Shown one piece after another: positions 8,153-18,289 of a stretch of DNA of 64,000 nt. The notes under the pieces are model-generated. The model did not search any database, was not told the origin of the DNA, and saw only the letters and a list, made by a program, of their open reading frames with translations. The position numbers were made by a program, and so were the translations under genes. The stretch's first letter is position 1. Each line of letters opens with the position of its first letter. This DNA is from Trebonia sp963822615 (GTDB lineage Bacteria > Actinomycetota > Actinomycetes > Streptosporangiales > Streptosporangiaceae): assembly GCA_963822615.1 (NCBI GenBank), contig CAWGIM010000021.1, positions 310,001 through 374,000 of the forward strand. The letters are read 5' to 3'.

Positions 8153-8602
8153 CTAGACCCAGGCCTGCGGGCTGTCGGTCAGCACGGAGACGGCCGGCGG
8201 CAGCTCGCCCGACACGATGTCGGCCAGCGTCACCGACTCGAGCACCGCCCGCTCGTTGGCCCGCAGCGCGATCCACACCCGCTGCAGCGGCTCGGCCGCG
8301 CCGGGGTAGGAGACGTTCTCCGGCCGCTCGCCCCGTACCCCGAGCAGCTGGCCGTCGATCGCCCGGATGATGTCCGCCAGGGAGATCTCCGACGCGGGCC
8401 GGGCCAGCCAGAAGCCGCCGTCGGGCCCCCGCTGGCTGCGCACGATGTTGCTGCGGCGCAGGTGGGTGAGGATTGTCTCGAGGAACTTGCCCGGGATGTT
8501 CTGCGCCTGGGCGAGCTGGTCAGCCGTAACATGGCCATCATGCGCCGCGGCAAGCTCAATGGCGGCGCGCAGCGCATAGTCGGCACGTGCGGACAGTCGC
8601 AT
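8153..8602 (-). CDS. Rrf2 family transcriptional regulator lacking cysteines
   Basis: The 149-residue winged-helix protein starts MRLSARADYALRAAIELAAA and has NIPGKFLETILTHLRRSNIV and SQRGPDGGFWLARP, hallmarks of the Rrf2 family (IscR, NsrR, RsrR, CymR). It contains no cysteine at all, so it cannot hold the Fe-S cluster of IscR or NsrR; it may sense another ligand, as CymR does. Start choice: the frame is open to 8851, but the ATG at 8602 gives the canonical Rrf2 N-terminus and has CATAAT 7 bases upstream. Target genes are unknown; the divergent neighbour is a YCII protein. Confidence 0.85.
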   Translation of the reverse strand: MRLSARADYALRAAIELAAAHDGHVTADQLAQAQNIPGKFLETILTHLRRSNIVRSQRGPDGGFWLARPASEISLADIIRAIDGQLLGVRGERPENVSYPGAAEPLQRVWIALRANERAVLESVTLADIVSGELPPAVSVLTDSPQAWV

Positions 8603-8608
8603 GTCCGC

Positions 8609-8614
8609 CATTAT
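8609..8614 (-). promoter_or_regulatory. -10 box (CATAAT) for the Rrf2 gene
   Basis: On the minus strand CATAAT is followed by 7 bases and the ATG at 8602, which fits leaderless transcription. It overlaps another in-frame ATG (8611), making that one unlikely as the start. Confidence 0.4.
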
Positions 8615-8711
8615 GCAGCTTCCCGATCGGAAAAGTGACATCGACCCGCGCAAAACTCCCCCCGCGCGCTCGCGCCCGCGTCGCCCCGGCCGCCGCGGAA
8701 GCCCGGAAACG

Positions 8712-8735
8712 GTCATACCGAACGGGGGCGGCTGA
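8712..8735 (+). repeat. Dispersed repeat A, copy 3
   Basis: GTCATACCGAACGGGGGC followed by GGCTGA, in the 299-base gap between the divergent Rrf2 and YCII genes. Two substitutions from the copy at 16812. Confidence 0.7.
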
Positions 8736-8901
8736 CTCCCGCCCGGCCCGCCGCACCGCTGGCCAGCCCTTTGTCCGCCCGGCCCCGTAGCCTGGCCGGG
8801 CCCGTCTGCCCCAACGGCTCGTGAACGTCGGCCCGGCGGTGCAGAATGCATACGTTCGGCGCGACGCCAGCGGTGGAAACGAAAGAAAGACGGCGAACGT
8901 C

Positions 8902-9174
8902 ATGGGCCAGGCGCTACGGCACGTGCTTTTCTACTCCAGCGGCGACCTGGGCCGGGCGCCCGAGGTCTTCCCCCAGCATCAGGCCTGGTACGCCGGCTTC
9001 ATGCGCCGCGGCCTGCTGCTGTCGCTCGGCGTGTTCGCCGACCAGGCGGGCTCGATGGGCGTCTTCACCACCCGCGAGGCGGCCGAGGAGTTCGCCGCCG
9101 GCGACCCCTTCGTCAGCAGCGGCGTGGTCAGCGGCTGGGAAATCCGCGAATGGCGGGAAGTCACCCCCGACTAG
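8902..9174 (+). CDS. YCII-related domain protein
   Basis: Small alpha/beta (ferredoxin-like) protein of 90 residues: RHVLFYSSGDLGRAPEVFPQ then HQAWYAGFMRRGLLLSLGVF and a C-terminal ATPase-free YCII end (DPFVSSGVVSGWEIREW). YCII proteins have a conserved His-Asp pair; the candidate residues here are in FPQHQAW and GVFADQAG. Some relatives act as dehydrochlorinases or as partners of sigma factors; nothing nearby fixes the role. The frame extends upstream to 8821, but MGQALRHVLFY fits the domain edge. Only a weak purine-rich GAAAGAAAG stands upstream. Confidence 0.75.
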   Translation: MGQALRHVLFYSSGDLGRAPEVFPQHQAWYAGFMRRGLLLSLGVFADQAGSMGVFTTREAAEEFAAGDPFVSSGVVSGWEIREWREVTPD

Positions 9175-9325
9175 CCCCGGCCGCGCTTCGTGCCGGACCG
9201 GACAGGCCTGGTTGTGAGCCTGGGCCGCCCGTAGCCCGATGCCGAGCAGCCCGGCGTCGGCGCCTGCCGGGCGGGAGCGCCGCCAAAGCGTCGCAATGGA
9301 AGTTCAGTGGGGTAATAGCGCCACT

Positions 9326-9346
9326 TTGTTTCCGTGATCATGAAAC
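9326..9346. repeat. Dispersed repeat C, single arm
   Basis: TTTCCGTGATCATG (9329-9342) is identical to the right arm of the palindrome at 27848-27903. It lies 11 bases beyond the lhr stop codon, in a 182-base gap that otherwise shows no gene. Confidence 0.6.
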
Positions 9347-9356
9347 GGGCAAGCTG

Positions 9357-12300
9357 TCAGCCGCGCAGCCGCAGGCCGCGGGGGGTGTGCCGGAAGCCGG
9401 CCGCTTCCAGGGCCCGGGTGAGCGGCGAGTCGAGCCCGGCCATGCTGCCGTCGGCCTTCTCAACCGTGATCCGGCCGAGGGCGCCGTCGCGCACCGCGGT
9501 GGCCAGCGCGCGGGCGCACGGATCGAGCGCGACCGGGTCGTCGGTCCAGGTCAGCAGCGTCTTGCCGCCGCGCTCGACGTAGAGCACCAGCTCGCCGCCG
9601 AACAGCACGACCACCGCGCCCGCCTTGCGTCCCGGCCGGTGCGAGGTCGCGGTCTCGTCGGGGCGGGCGGGCCACCCCAGCGCCGCGCCGTACGGCTGGG
9701 CCGGGTCGGCGGCGGCGAGCACTACCGCCCGCCGGGGGTCCTCGGCTGGCCGGGGATCGGCCGCGCCGGGGAACGCGCCAGGGAAGTCGTGCACCTGCCA
9801 CGGGTCCGCCCCGCCAGCGCCCGGGCCCGCCGCCAGGTCAGACGCCGGGTCAGGCGCCGGAGCCGGGCCCGCCGCGGCCAGCGCCCGCATCCGGTCCACC
9901 GCCCCGGGCAGCGCGAACTGCGCGCCGCCGAGCCCCTCGACGAAGTAGCCGCGGCGGCACTGCCCGGTTTCCTCCATCGCCCGCAGCACCGGGTAGACGG
10001 CCGCGAAGCCGCCGGGTATCCGCTCGGCCGCCACCGCGCCCCTGGTCACCACGCCATGCCGCTCGAGCAGGGTCAGCGCCAGCGCGTGCGCCCGCATGGT
10101 GGCCGCCCCCGGGTCCACCGGTCCCCGGTCCGCTGCCGCCGACCCGGGCAGCCCGTGCCGCTCCGGCAGCAGCGACCAGCGGCCGGACACGGTGGGCGGC
10201 CCGGTCCTGGTCGGCATCGAGGCGCGCCGGGCGCTCCGGCCGTAGCCGCCCGGCCCGCTGTAGCCGCCGTAGCCGCCCGCCCGGCGCGAGGCCGGCCGGG
10301 GGTTGAACACCCCCGGCGCCGCGCCGCTGCTGCCCGTGCCCCGCCGACGGCGGGACCGCCGACGGCGGGACCGGCGAACCCGGAGCCGGACCCGGCCCCG
10401 GCCCCGCGCGTACCGCGGCCGCCCAGCTCGGCCGCCCAGCCCGGCTCGGCTGCGGCGGGCCTGCGCGGCGCGGCGGGCCGCCGGGCGGGCGCGCCGCCCG
10501 CGGTCACCACCCGCAGCGGGGCGAGGGTGTCGTTGCTGATCAGCCCGGCCCAGGCCAGGTCCCAGACCGCGGCCACCAGGTCGGCGTCGTCAGCCGGATG
10601 GCCGTCAAGCACCGCCGCCACCCGGTCGCTCAGCATCCGGAAGAACATCCCGCCGCCCCCGCCGAGCGCGGTCAGCACCGCGCCGTGCAGCGGCGTCATG
10701 CTCAGCTCGGCCGGCTCGGGCAGCAGCAGCGGCGCGGACTCGGCGGGCGCCAGCACCAGCCAGCCGTCCCCGCTGCCGACCGTGCCCGCCCCGGCCCACA
10801 CCACCTCGCCCGCCGCGGTGAGCTCGTCGAGCAGGGCGGGAGAGTAACCGGGTACCCGCCCGGGCAGTACCAGCGTCTCCAGGGCCGACGCGGGAACCGG
10901 CGCGCCCGCCAGCCGCTCGACCGCCTCGAGGACCGCGCCCGCGTCCGCCCGGCGCGACCGGCCGGAGCCGATGCCGTGCCAGGCCGGCAGGAACCGGCCC
11001 AGTACGGCCGGCGGCACCGGCTCGGCTTCCTTGCGCAGCCGGGCCAGGCAGCGCCGCCGCAGCGTCCGCAGCACCCCGCTGTCGCACCACTGGGTGCCGC
11101 GGGCCTCGGCCAGGAACTCGCCCTCCGCGACCCGCCCGTCGGCCGCCAGCCGCCGCAGCGTCATCCCCACCACCGCGATGCCGAGCCCGTAGCGCTCGGT
11201 CAGCGCCGCCGCCGTGAACGGCCCGTGCGTCCGCGCCCAGCGCGCCACCAGGTCGCCCAGCGGGTCCGCCAGCGGCTCGGTGAACGCCTCGGGAATGCCG
11301 ACCGGCAGCGCCACCCCCAGCGCGTCCCGCAGCCGTCCGGCGTCCTCGATCGCGGCCCACATGGGCTGCCCGGCTACCCGCACCTCGATCACCCGCCGCG
11401 CGGCCGCCAGCCCGGCCAGCCAGCCCGCTACCTGGTCCGCGGCCGCTCCGTTTGCCGCTGGGTCCGCTGCCCCGCTCGCCGCTGGGTCCGCGGCCGCCCC
11501 CTTTGCCGCCGGGTCCGCGGCCGTGCACCGGGCCGCTACCTCGGCCGCGGTCAGCGGGCCGCCGGTGCGCAGCAGGTCAGCGACCCCCTCCGCGTCCCTG
11601 GCGCGCCGCCCGGGCGAGAGGTGCTGCAGGTCGGCCTCGGTCTCGGCCACCACGGCCGGGTCGAGCAGCTCGCGCAGCGCCTCGGTGCCGAGTAGCTCCG
11701 CCAGCAGGGCCGGGTCGAGCGCCAGCGCCTGCGCCCGGCGTTCCGCCAGCGGTGCGTCGCCCTCGTACATGAACGCGCCCACGTAGCGGAACAGCAGGTT
11801 CTTGCCGAACGGGCTAGGCGCCGGCGTTTCCACCTCGACCACCTGGATGCGCCGCGCGGCCAGGTCGCGCAGCACCTCAGTCAGCGCGGGCACGTCGAAC
11901 ACGTCCTGCAGGCACTCCCGCACGGTCTCCAGCGTGATCGGGAACCCGGGGAACTGCGCGGCGATCTCCAGTAGCTGGGCCGAGCGCTGCCGCTGCTGCC
12001 ACAGCGGGGTGCGGCGGCCGGGCTGGCGGCGGGGCAGCAGCAGGGCGCGGGCCGCGCACTCGCGGAACCGGGAGGCGAACAGCGCCGACCCGCCGACCTC
12101 GGCGGTGATGATGTCGCTGATCTCGTCGGGGTCGAGCAGCGCGATCCCGGCGGGCGGCGGCTCGTCGGAGTCGGGCACCCGGATGATGATCCCGTCGTCG
12201 GTGTGCAGCGCCTGCACGTCCATCCCGCCGTAGCGCTCGCGCAGCCGGGCGCTGATGGCCAGCGCCCAGGGGGCGTGCACCCGGTCGCCGTAAGGGGAGT

Positions 12301-14476
12301 GCAGCACCACCCGCCAGTCGCCGAGCTCGTCCCTGAACCGCTCCACCACCAGCGTCTTGTCGTCCGGCACGTGCCCGGTGGCGGCCCGCTGGTCGGCCAG
12401 GTAGGACACCAGGTTGCCCGCCGCGAGCGGGTCGAGGCCGCTCGCGGTGAGCGACGCCACCGCCGCGTCCGGCTGCATCGCGGACAGCGCGCGGACCTTC
12501 GCGCCGATCGCCTTGCCCAGCTCGGCTGGCCGCCCGGGGGTATCGCCGTGCCAGAACGGCAGCTTGCCGGGCTGGCCGGGCGCGGGCAGCACCAGCACCC
12601 GGTCGGGGGTGATGTCCTCGATCCGCCAGGACGACGCGCCGAGCACGAACACGTCGCCCACCCGGGACTCGTACACCATCTCCTCGTCGAGCTCGCCCAC
12701 CCGGCGCGGCTGGCGCGCCTCCGCGGCGGGCAGGAACACCCCGAAGTAGCCGCGGTCCGGGATGGTCCCGCCGCTGGTCACCGCCAGCTTCTGGGCGCCC
12801 GGGCGGCCGTGGATGACCCCGGTGACCCGGTCCCAGACGATGCGCGGCCGCAGCCCGGCGAACTCCTCGCCCGGGTACCGCCCGGCCAGCATGTCGAGCA
12901 CCGCCTCGAGTACGGACCGCGTCAGCGTGGCGAACGGGGCGCAGCGGCGGATCACCGCCTCAAGGTCGTCGACCGCCCAGTCGTCGAGCGCGGTCATCGC
13001 GACGACCTGCTGCGCCAGCACGTCGAGGGGATTGCGCGGTATCCGCAGCTCCTCGATCGCGCCGGCCTGCATCCGGTCGGCCACCACGGCCGCCTGCACC
13101 AGGTCGGCCGCGTACTTGGGGAAGATCACCCCGCGCGAGGTGTCGCCGACGTTGTGCCCGGCCCGGCCGACCCGCTGCAGCCCGCTGGCCACCGAGGGCG
13201 GCGACTCGACCTGGATGACCAGGTCGACCGCGCCCATGTCGATGCCGAGCTCGAGGCTTGAGGTGGCGACCACGGCGGGCAGCCGCCCGGCCTTGAGCGC
13301 TTCCTCGATCTCGGACCGCTCCTGGCGGGACACCGACCCGTGGTGCGCCCGGGCGATGACCACCGACTCGGCCTCGGGGCCCGGTGCCTCCCCGGGCGCG
13401 CCGCCCGCCGCCACGAACGCCCGCTCCGACGCCATCTCGTTGAGCCGGCCGCACAGCCGCTCGGCCAGCCGCCGCGAGTTGGCGAACACGATCGTGGAGC
13501 GGTGCGCCTGGATCAGGTCGAGCACCCGCTCCTCGACGTGCGGCCAGATGGACCGCCGGGGCACCGGGTCCTCGTCGCCGCCACCCGCGCCTGCCGCCGG
13601 GCCGCCCAGGTCGGACAGGTCCCGCATGTCCTCGACCGGGACCACGACCTCGACCTCGATCCGCTTGGTGCTGGCCGGCGCGACCACCGTCACCGGGCGC
13701 GCGCCGCCGAGGAAGGAGGCCACCTCGGCCGCCGGCCGCACGGTAGCCGACAGCCCGACCCGCTGCGCCCGGCCCCCGGTCACCCCCGCGCTCCCGCTCA
13801 GCCCCGCTCCTGCGGCCGCCCCGCTACCCGCCACCGCACCCGCTGCGCCGTCCCCCCGCAGCGCGTCAAGCCGCTCAAGCGACAGCGCCAGGTGCGCGCC
13901 GCGCTTGGTCCCGGCCACCGCGTGGATCTCGTCCACGATGACCGTCTCCACCCCGCGCAGGGTCTCCCTGGCCTGCGAGGTGAGCAGCAGGAAGAGCGAC
14001 TCGGGGGTGGTGATCAAGATGTCCGGCGGGTGGGTCGCCAGCTTGCGCCGGTCCTCGGTCGCGGTGTCGCCGGTCCGCACCGCCACCTGGATGTCCGGCA
14101 CCGGCAGCCCCAGCCGCTGGGCCGCCTGCCTGATCCCGGTGAGCGGCGAGCGCAGGTTCCGCTCGATGTCGACCGCCAGTGCCTTCAGCGGCGACACGTA
14201 GAGCACCCGGGTGCGCCGCTTGCGATCGGCGGGCACCGGGGCGGCCGCCAGCCGGTCGATCGCCCACAGGAAGGCGGCCAGCGTCTTGCCCGACCCGGTG
14301 GGCGCGATTACCAGGGTGTCGGCCCCCTCGCCAATCGAACGCCAGGCCTGCGCTTGCGCCTGCGTGGGCACAGCGAAGGCGCCCTCGAACCACGCCCTGG
14401 TCGCGGCCGAGAATCGCGTCAGTGCCGCCCCGCTGCTTATCGGGTCGCTGACCGGGTCCCGCCTTTTCGCTGCCAC
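9357..14476 (-). CDS. lhr: Lhr-type ATP-dependent DNA helicase, reading frame broken near 10310
   Basis: Large superfamily 2 helicase for 3'-5' DNA unwinding in repair. The main frame (14476 down to the break) shows Walker A APTGSGKT, VIVDEIHAVAG (DEIH box), LSATVRP, ATSSLELGIDMGAVDLVIQV and QRVGRAGHN, then the Lhr-core and winged-helix domains. The conserved end (GRWSLLPE, HGVVTRGAVAAERIPGGFAA, CRRGYFVEGLGGAQFALPGA) lies in another frame that is open from 10310 to 9357. The main frame runs out of sense around GVFNPRP, at a run of five C (10310-10314), and continues without meaning to 10073. One base there would join them into a protein of about 1,700 residues, normal for actinobacterial Lhr. 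Start is GTG 14476 with GGGAAG upstream. A base-calling error is the likeliest cause. Confidence 0.9.
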
Positions 14477-14557
14477 CTTCCCAGTGTGCCCTCGCCCCCC
14501 GACATTCTTGACCGTCAGTAAGTCGCCCCCCGGCGTAGTGGAACGGGCCAGGCCGGG

Positions 14558-14563
14558 TACCTT
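14558..14563 (+). promoter_or_regulatory. -10 box (TACCTT) for the lipoprotein gene
   Basis: TACCTT stands 8 bases before the GTG at 14572; no ribosome site is visible. The 95-base gap to lhr must hold both divergent promoters. Confidence 0.4.
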
Positions 14564-14571
14564 CCTCTGTC

Positions 14572-15381
14572 GTGAGCAGCCAGGGCGGCGGGGTCCGCCG
14601 ACAATCCCGGCACGGGCTGCGGCCCGCGGTGGCCGCGCTCGCGCTGGCGGCCGCGCTGGGCGCCGCCGCCCTCGCGGGCTGCGCGGCTGACCCGGCCACC
14701 CAGCCGACGACCGGGCCGTCCACCAGCACCAGCCCGGTCAGCGCTACCCGGGCCGCGCCCGCGGCCAGCACCGCCACCAGGAGCGCGCCCGCCAGCACCC
14801 CGCCCGCGACCGCGACCGCCCCGGCCTTGCCGTCCGCGCTGCCAGTCGGTTCGCCCGGCGCCGGCCGGCTACCGCAGACCAGCGCCCAGCCGCGCACCGA
14901 CGACGCCGCGTTCAGTAACGCCACCCGCGACATCTGGCTGGCGGTCACCACCGGGAACGCCAGTTACGCGCTCCCCGCGTTCTTCCCCGAGCAGGCGTAC
15001 CAGCAGGTCAAGGCGATCGCCGACCCGTCAGGGGACTGGCACGGGCGGCTCTGGCTCGACTTCACCCTCGACCTGGCGGCCGTGCACCGGCTGGTCAAGC
15101 CGGGCGCGACGCTCACCCAGGTCGTCGTCCCGACGCAGTACGAGCAGTGGATACCGGCGGGCGCCTGCTACAACAGCGAGGGCTACTGGCACGCCCCCGG
15201 CGCCCGGCTGGTGTACCGGGAAGGCGGCGTCACGCACTCGTTCGGTATCGCCTCGTTTATCTCCTGGCGGGGCAACTGGTACCTGATCCACCTCGGCGCC
15301 CTCACCCGCGGCGGCGCCTACGGCATCGTCGACGACCCGGAAACCGGCCCGGGCGTCCCCGGCCCGCCCGGCGGCTGCTAG
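14572..15381 (+). CDS. Secreted lipoprotein of unknown function
   Basis: The 269-residue protein has a basic N-terminus, a hydrophobic stretch (AVAALALAAALGAAALAGC) and a lipobox LAGC, so it should be lipid-anchored outside the membrane. A Thr/Ser/Pro/Ala-rich linker runs to about residue 105. The folded part (about 108-260) contains SNATRDIWLAVTTGNASYAL, FFPEQAYQQVKAIADPSGDW, and GYWHAPGARLVYREGG. I do not recognise a named domain; the pattern of a short alpha/beta domain with WHAP and SFISWRGNWYLIHLG recurs in uncharacterised actinobacterial lipoproteins. It converges on the next gene with an 8-base gap. Confidence 0.75.
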   Translation: MSSQGGGVRRQSRHGLRPAVAALALAAALGAAALAGCAADPATQPTTGPSTSTSPVSATRAAPAASTATRSAPASTPPATATAPALPSALPVGSPGAGRLPQTSAQPRTDDAAFSNATRDIWLAVTTGNASYALPAFFPEQAYQQVKAIADPSGDWHGRLWLDFTLDLAAVHRLVKPGATLTQVVVPTQYEQWIPAGACYNSEGYWHAPGARLVYREGGVTHSFGIASFISWRGNWYLIHLGALTRGGAYGIVDDPETGPGVPGPPGGC

Positions 15382-15389
15382 CCGGGCCG

Positions 15390-16435
15390 CTAGCCCGCGC
15401 TGGCGGTGGCGCCGCGCACCGAGCCGGTGATGTCGCCGCTGCTCGCGCGCACCTCGCAGATCACCGTGCGCGTGCCCGCCTGCCAGGCGGTGGCGTCCGG
15501 GTACACGTAGGCGGACGCCAGGCTGAGCGCGAGCTGCGGGTTCAGGTAGCCGGTGAGCCTGGTCGCACAGCCGCTGCTCGCCGCCGCCTGCACCGCCGCG
15601 GTGCCCGGCCAGGTAGTGCCGGCCAGCGGGAAGGTGGCGAACACCTCAGCCTGGTGCGGCGAGTCGCACGGGATGAGCGTGTACGACTGCTGCCCCACCG
15701 GGTTGAAGCAGTTCCCCGTCTTCAGCGAGAACACGGCGGACTTCTTGTAGGTGACCTTGACCGGCTTCTTGAAGCCGTGGGTGACCGAGCCGACGACGGC
15801 GATCGCCCCGCCCACAATCGCCGCCGCCAGCAGCACGAACCCGGCCGCGACCAGCACCCGGGTCCACACCCGGCGCGGGCCGGCGCCACCGTGGCCGAGC
15901 TCCACCGGCTCGGCCAGCTCGATCGGCTCGCCCGGCGTCTCGCCGTCGGCTTCGCCGTCCTCGTGCGTCAGCTCCGGCTGCCAGGCGTCGTCGTCCGCGC
16001 CGTCGCCGGCTTCCTCGTCCCCGTCCGGGCTGTCCTCGTCCCGGCCGTCCTCGTCCGGGCGGTCGTCGTCGCGCCGTCGGCGCTGGCCTCGGCTCCGTCG
16101 GCTGCCCCGCCGGCGACCGCCCCGCCGTCCTCGCCTGCCCCGGTCGCGTCGGCCGGGTCACTGCCGGTCACGGCCTTGCCCGCCTGGCTGGCGGCTGCCC
16201 CGGCCTCGCCTGTCCCGGCCTCGCCTGTCCCAGCCGCGTCACCGTCCCCGGCCGCGTCACCCGCCCCGGCCTCGCCTGCCCCGGCCGCCTCGTCCCCGCC
16301 TGCCGCGCCCGTGCCCCCGGGGGACTCGGCCGCCACGGAAGTCCCGGCCGGCCCAGGAGTCTCGCTGCCTGCGGCATCCTGCCTGTCCGCGCGGGCAGCG
16401 TCCTGCGTGCCGTCACCCTTGGCTTCCGTGGCCAT
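15390..16435 (-). CDS. Septum-formation-like membrane protein, frame broken near 16080
   Basis: The C-terminal part (frame open 15905-15390) has one membrane segment (VWTRVLVAAGFVLLAAAIVG) followed by an extracytoplasmic domain with GNCFNPVG, LIPCDSPHQAEVFATF, GCATRL, YVYPDATAWQAGTRTVICEV, the cysteine and PHxAEV pattern of the Septum_form family. That frame stays open upstream through an acidic Asp/Glu-rich stretch (DDAWQPELTHEDGEADG) but has no start. The frame starting at ATG 16435 (MATEAKGDG) gives an acidic Ala/Gly/Glu-rich tail that turns to nonsense at about 16080. Joining the two there yields about 350 residues: an acidic cytoplasmic tail, one membrane helix and a small outer domain. 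The role in septation is by family name only. Confidence 0.75.
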
Positions 16436-16594
16436 CTCGCTCCTGCTCCGCGGTGCCGGACAGCTAGCCGCACGCGCCCCTTACACAACAAAGTTCCCCA
16501 ATTAGCACAAGGCCATACCAGCCTTAAATGTCCTGATTATCCCCCGACGATCCTGAAAACTTCCTGCGGGCCGGCTTTCCCCGCCGTCCGCCGG

Positions 16595-16600
16595 TAACCT
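16595..16600 (+). promoter_or_regulatory. -10 box (TAACCT) for the DUF3046 gene
   Basis: TAACCT is 6 bases before the ATG at 16607 and no ribosome site is present: leaderless pattern. Confidence 0.45.
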
Positions 16601-16606
16601 GGGGCA

Positions 16607-16801
16607 ATGCGGCAGACCGAGTTCTGGGAGCGGATGCGCCGGCAGTTCGGCGACAGCTACGCGGAGAGCGTGGCCAAGGACTTCGTGCTGTCCGGCCTGG
16701 GTGACCGCACGGTCAACCGGGCCCTCGCCGAAGGCGAGGACGTGAAGGTGATCTGGCGCGCGGTCAGCGACAGCTTCAACGTCCCTGACCGCCTCCGCTA
16801 G
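16607..16801 (+). CDS. DUF3046 family protein
   Basis: A 64-residue protein, MRQTEFWERMRRQFGDSYAE then SVAKDFVLSGLGDRTVNRAL and VIWRAVSDSFNVPDRLR. This is the DUF3046 family, short helical proteins found immediately upstream of recA across actinobacteria, which matches its place here. No function is known. Its full length and conserved motifs (TEFW at the start, FxVPxxLR-like end) show it is intact despite its size. Confidence 0.9.
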   Translation: MRQTEFWERMRRQFGDSYAESVAKDFVLSGLGDRTVNRALAEGEDVKVIWRAVSDSFNVPDRLR

Positions 16802-16811
16802 CAACCCCCGG

Positions 16812-16838
16812 GATCATTCCGAACGGGTGCGGCTGACC
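16812..16838 (+). repeat. Dispersed repeat A, copy 2 (after DUF3046)
   Basis: GATCATTCCGAACGGGTG then CGGCTGACC, 10 bases after the DUF3046 stop. It is the closest copy to that after ftsK and differs by one base from the copy inside the HelD-like gene. Confidence 0.8.
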
Positions 16839-16920
16839 CCGGCTACTCGCCCGCCGCGCCGCCGTGCGGCCGGGCCGGCCGGGCCAGCCGATCGAACGAA
16901 TCGGCGTGTCCTGCCCGCGA

Positions 16921-16943
16921 TCGAATAACCGTTCCCCTATAGT
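16921..16943 (+). promoter_or_regulatory. Putative LexA (SOS) box and -10 element of recA
   Basis: TCGAAT-AACC-GTTCCC (16921-16936) fits 9 of 12 fixed positions of the actinobacterial LexA box TCGAAC-N4-GTTCGA. TATAGT at 16938-16943 looks like a -10, so LexA would cover the promoter. The 392-base region 16802-17193 also holds repeat A copy 2 and a 15-base tandem repeat. Divergence in the right half makes this provisional. Confidence 0.5.
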
Positions 16944-17090
16944 GGGGAATGTCGGGGCGTCGCACCGCTCCGCGACGCATTTCCCCTGGTAAACCGCCTG
17001 AGAACGAGCCCCGGAGCGGAATGTCAGTGGTGATGCGTAGCGTGTGCGGCGTTGGCAGCGGGCGCAGTGTTACCCGGAACGGGCGCAGAG

Positions 17091-17131
17091 CCCGGTACAC
17101 GGGACCCCGGTACACGGGACCCGGTTCACGG
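17091..17131 (+). repeat. 15-bp tandem repeat in the recA leader
   Basis: CCCGGTACACGGGAC occurs twice in tandem (17091-17105, 17106-17120) and partly a third time with changes. Each unit is itself nearly palindromic (CCCGGTACACGGG), so it could form small hairpins in the long recA 5' leader. Confidence 0.7.
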
Positions 17132-17193
17132 AGCACAGTGCGCCGAATGTCGCGGCCAGCCTGACAGCGGAATTCGACCGACAGGGAGTCCTC

Positions 17194-18273
17194 ATGGCAG
17201 CAACAAGTAGCAAGACCGCGGCCCCGGAACGGGCCAGCGACAAGGACAAGGCACTCGAGGCGGCGCTGCTGCAGATCGAGCGGCAGTTCGGCAAGGGCTC
17301 GGTCATGCGGCTCGGGGAGGAGACGCGGGTCCCGGTCGAGATCATCCCGAGCGGGTCGATCGCCCTCGACGTGGCGCTCGGCATCGGCGGCTACCCCCGC
17401 GGCCGCGTCATCGAGATCTACGGCCCGGAGTCGAGCGGTAAGACGACCGTCGCCCTCCACGCCATCGCCAACGCGCAGCGGCAGGGCGGCATCGCCGCCA
17501 TCATCGACGCGGAGCACGCGCTTGACCCCGACTACGCGCAGCGGCTCGGCGTGGACACCGAGGCGCTGCTCGTTTCCCAGCCCGACACCGGCGAGCAGGC
17601 GCTGGAGATCGCGGACATGCTGATCCGCTCCGGGGCGGTCGACATCATCGTCATCGACTCGGTGGCGGCCCTGGTGCCCAAGGCGGAAATCGAGGGCGAG
17701 ATGGGCGACAGCCACGTCGGCCTCCAGGCGCGCCTCATGTCCCAGGCGCTTCGCAAGATCACCGGGGCGCTCAACTCGACCAAGACCACCTGCATCTTCA
17801 TCAACCAGCTGCGTGAGAAGGTCGGCGTGATGTTCGGCTCGCCGGAGACCACGACCGGCGGCAAGGCGCTGAAGTTCTACGCGTCGGTGCGGCTGGACAT
17901 CCGCCGGATCGAGACGCTCAAGGACGGGACCGACGCGGTCGGCAACCGGACCCGCGTCAAGGTCGTCAAGAACAAGATGAGCCCGCCGTTCAAGACGGCC
18001 GAGTTCGACATCCTCTACGGGGTCGGGATCTCCCGGGAGGGCAGCCTGATCGACCTCGGGGTGGAGCAGGGCATCGTCCGCAAGGCCGGCGCCTGGTACA
18101 CCTACGAGGGCGACCAGCTCGGCCAGGGCAAGGAGAACGCGCGGAACTTCCTGAAGGAAAACGACGACGTAGCCAACGAGATCGAGAAGAAGATCAAGGA
18201 GAAGCTCGGCGTCGGCCCGCGGCTAGACAACGACGCCGCGTCCGCGCCCGCAGCGGTTCCGGCCCCCCTGTAG
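17194..18273 (+). CDS. recA: Recombinase RecA
   Basis: ATP-dependent strand-exchange protein and co-protease for LexA. The 359-residue protein has Walker A GPESSGKT (about 77-84), LVSQPDTGEQALEIADMLIR, VIDSVAALVPKAEIEGEMGD (Walker B and L1), INQLREKVGVMFGSPETTTG (L2) and an Ala/Pro-rich tail. No intein is present. AGGGAG (17182-17187) precedes the ATG; the longer frame upstream to 17044 runs through the leader and is not coding. It is followed closely by recX, the usual arrangement, and probably SOS-regulated from the box at 16921. Confidence 0.98.
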   Translation: MAATSSKTAAPERASDKDKALEAALLQIERQFGKGSVMRLGEETRVPVEIIPSGSIALDVALGIGGYPRGRVIEIYGPESSGKTTVALHAIANAQRQGGIAAIIDAEHALDPDYAQRLGVDTEALLVSQPDTGEQALEIADMLIRSGAVDIIVIDSVAALVPKAEIEGEMGDSHVGLQARLMSQALRKITGALNSTKTTCIFINQLREKVGVMFGSPETTTGGKALKFYASVRLDIRRIETLKDGTDAVGNRTRVKVVKNKMSPPFKTAEFDILYGVGISREGSLIDLGVEQGIVRKAGAWYTYEGDQLGQGKENARNFLKENDDVANEIEKKIKEKLGVGPRLDNDAASAPAAVPAPL

Positions 18274-18289
18274 GCAATGAATCGCGAGC

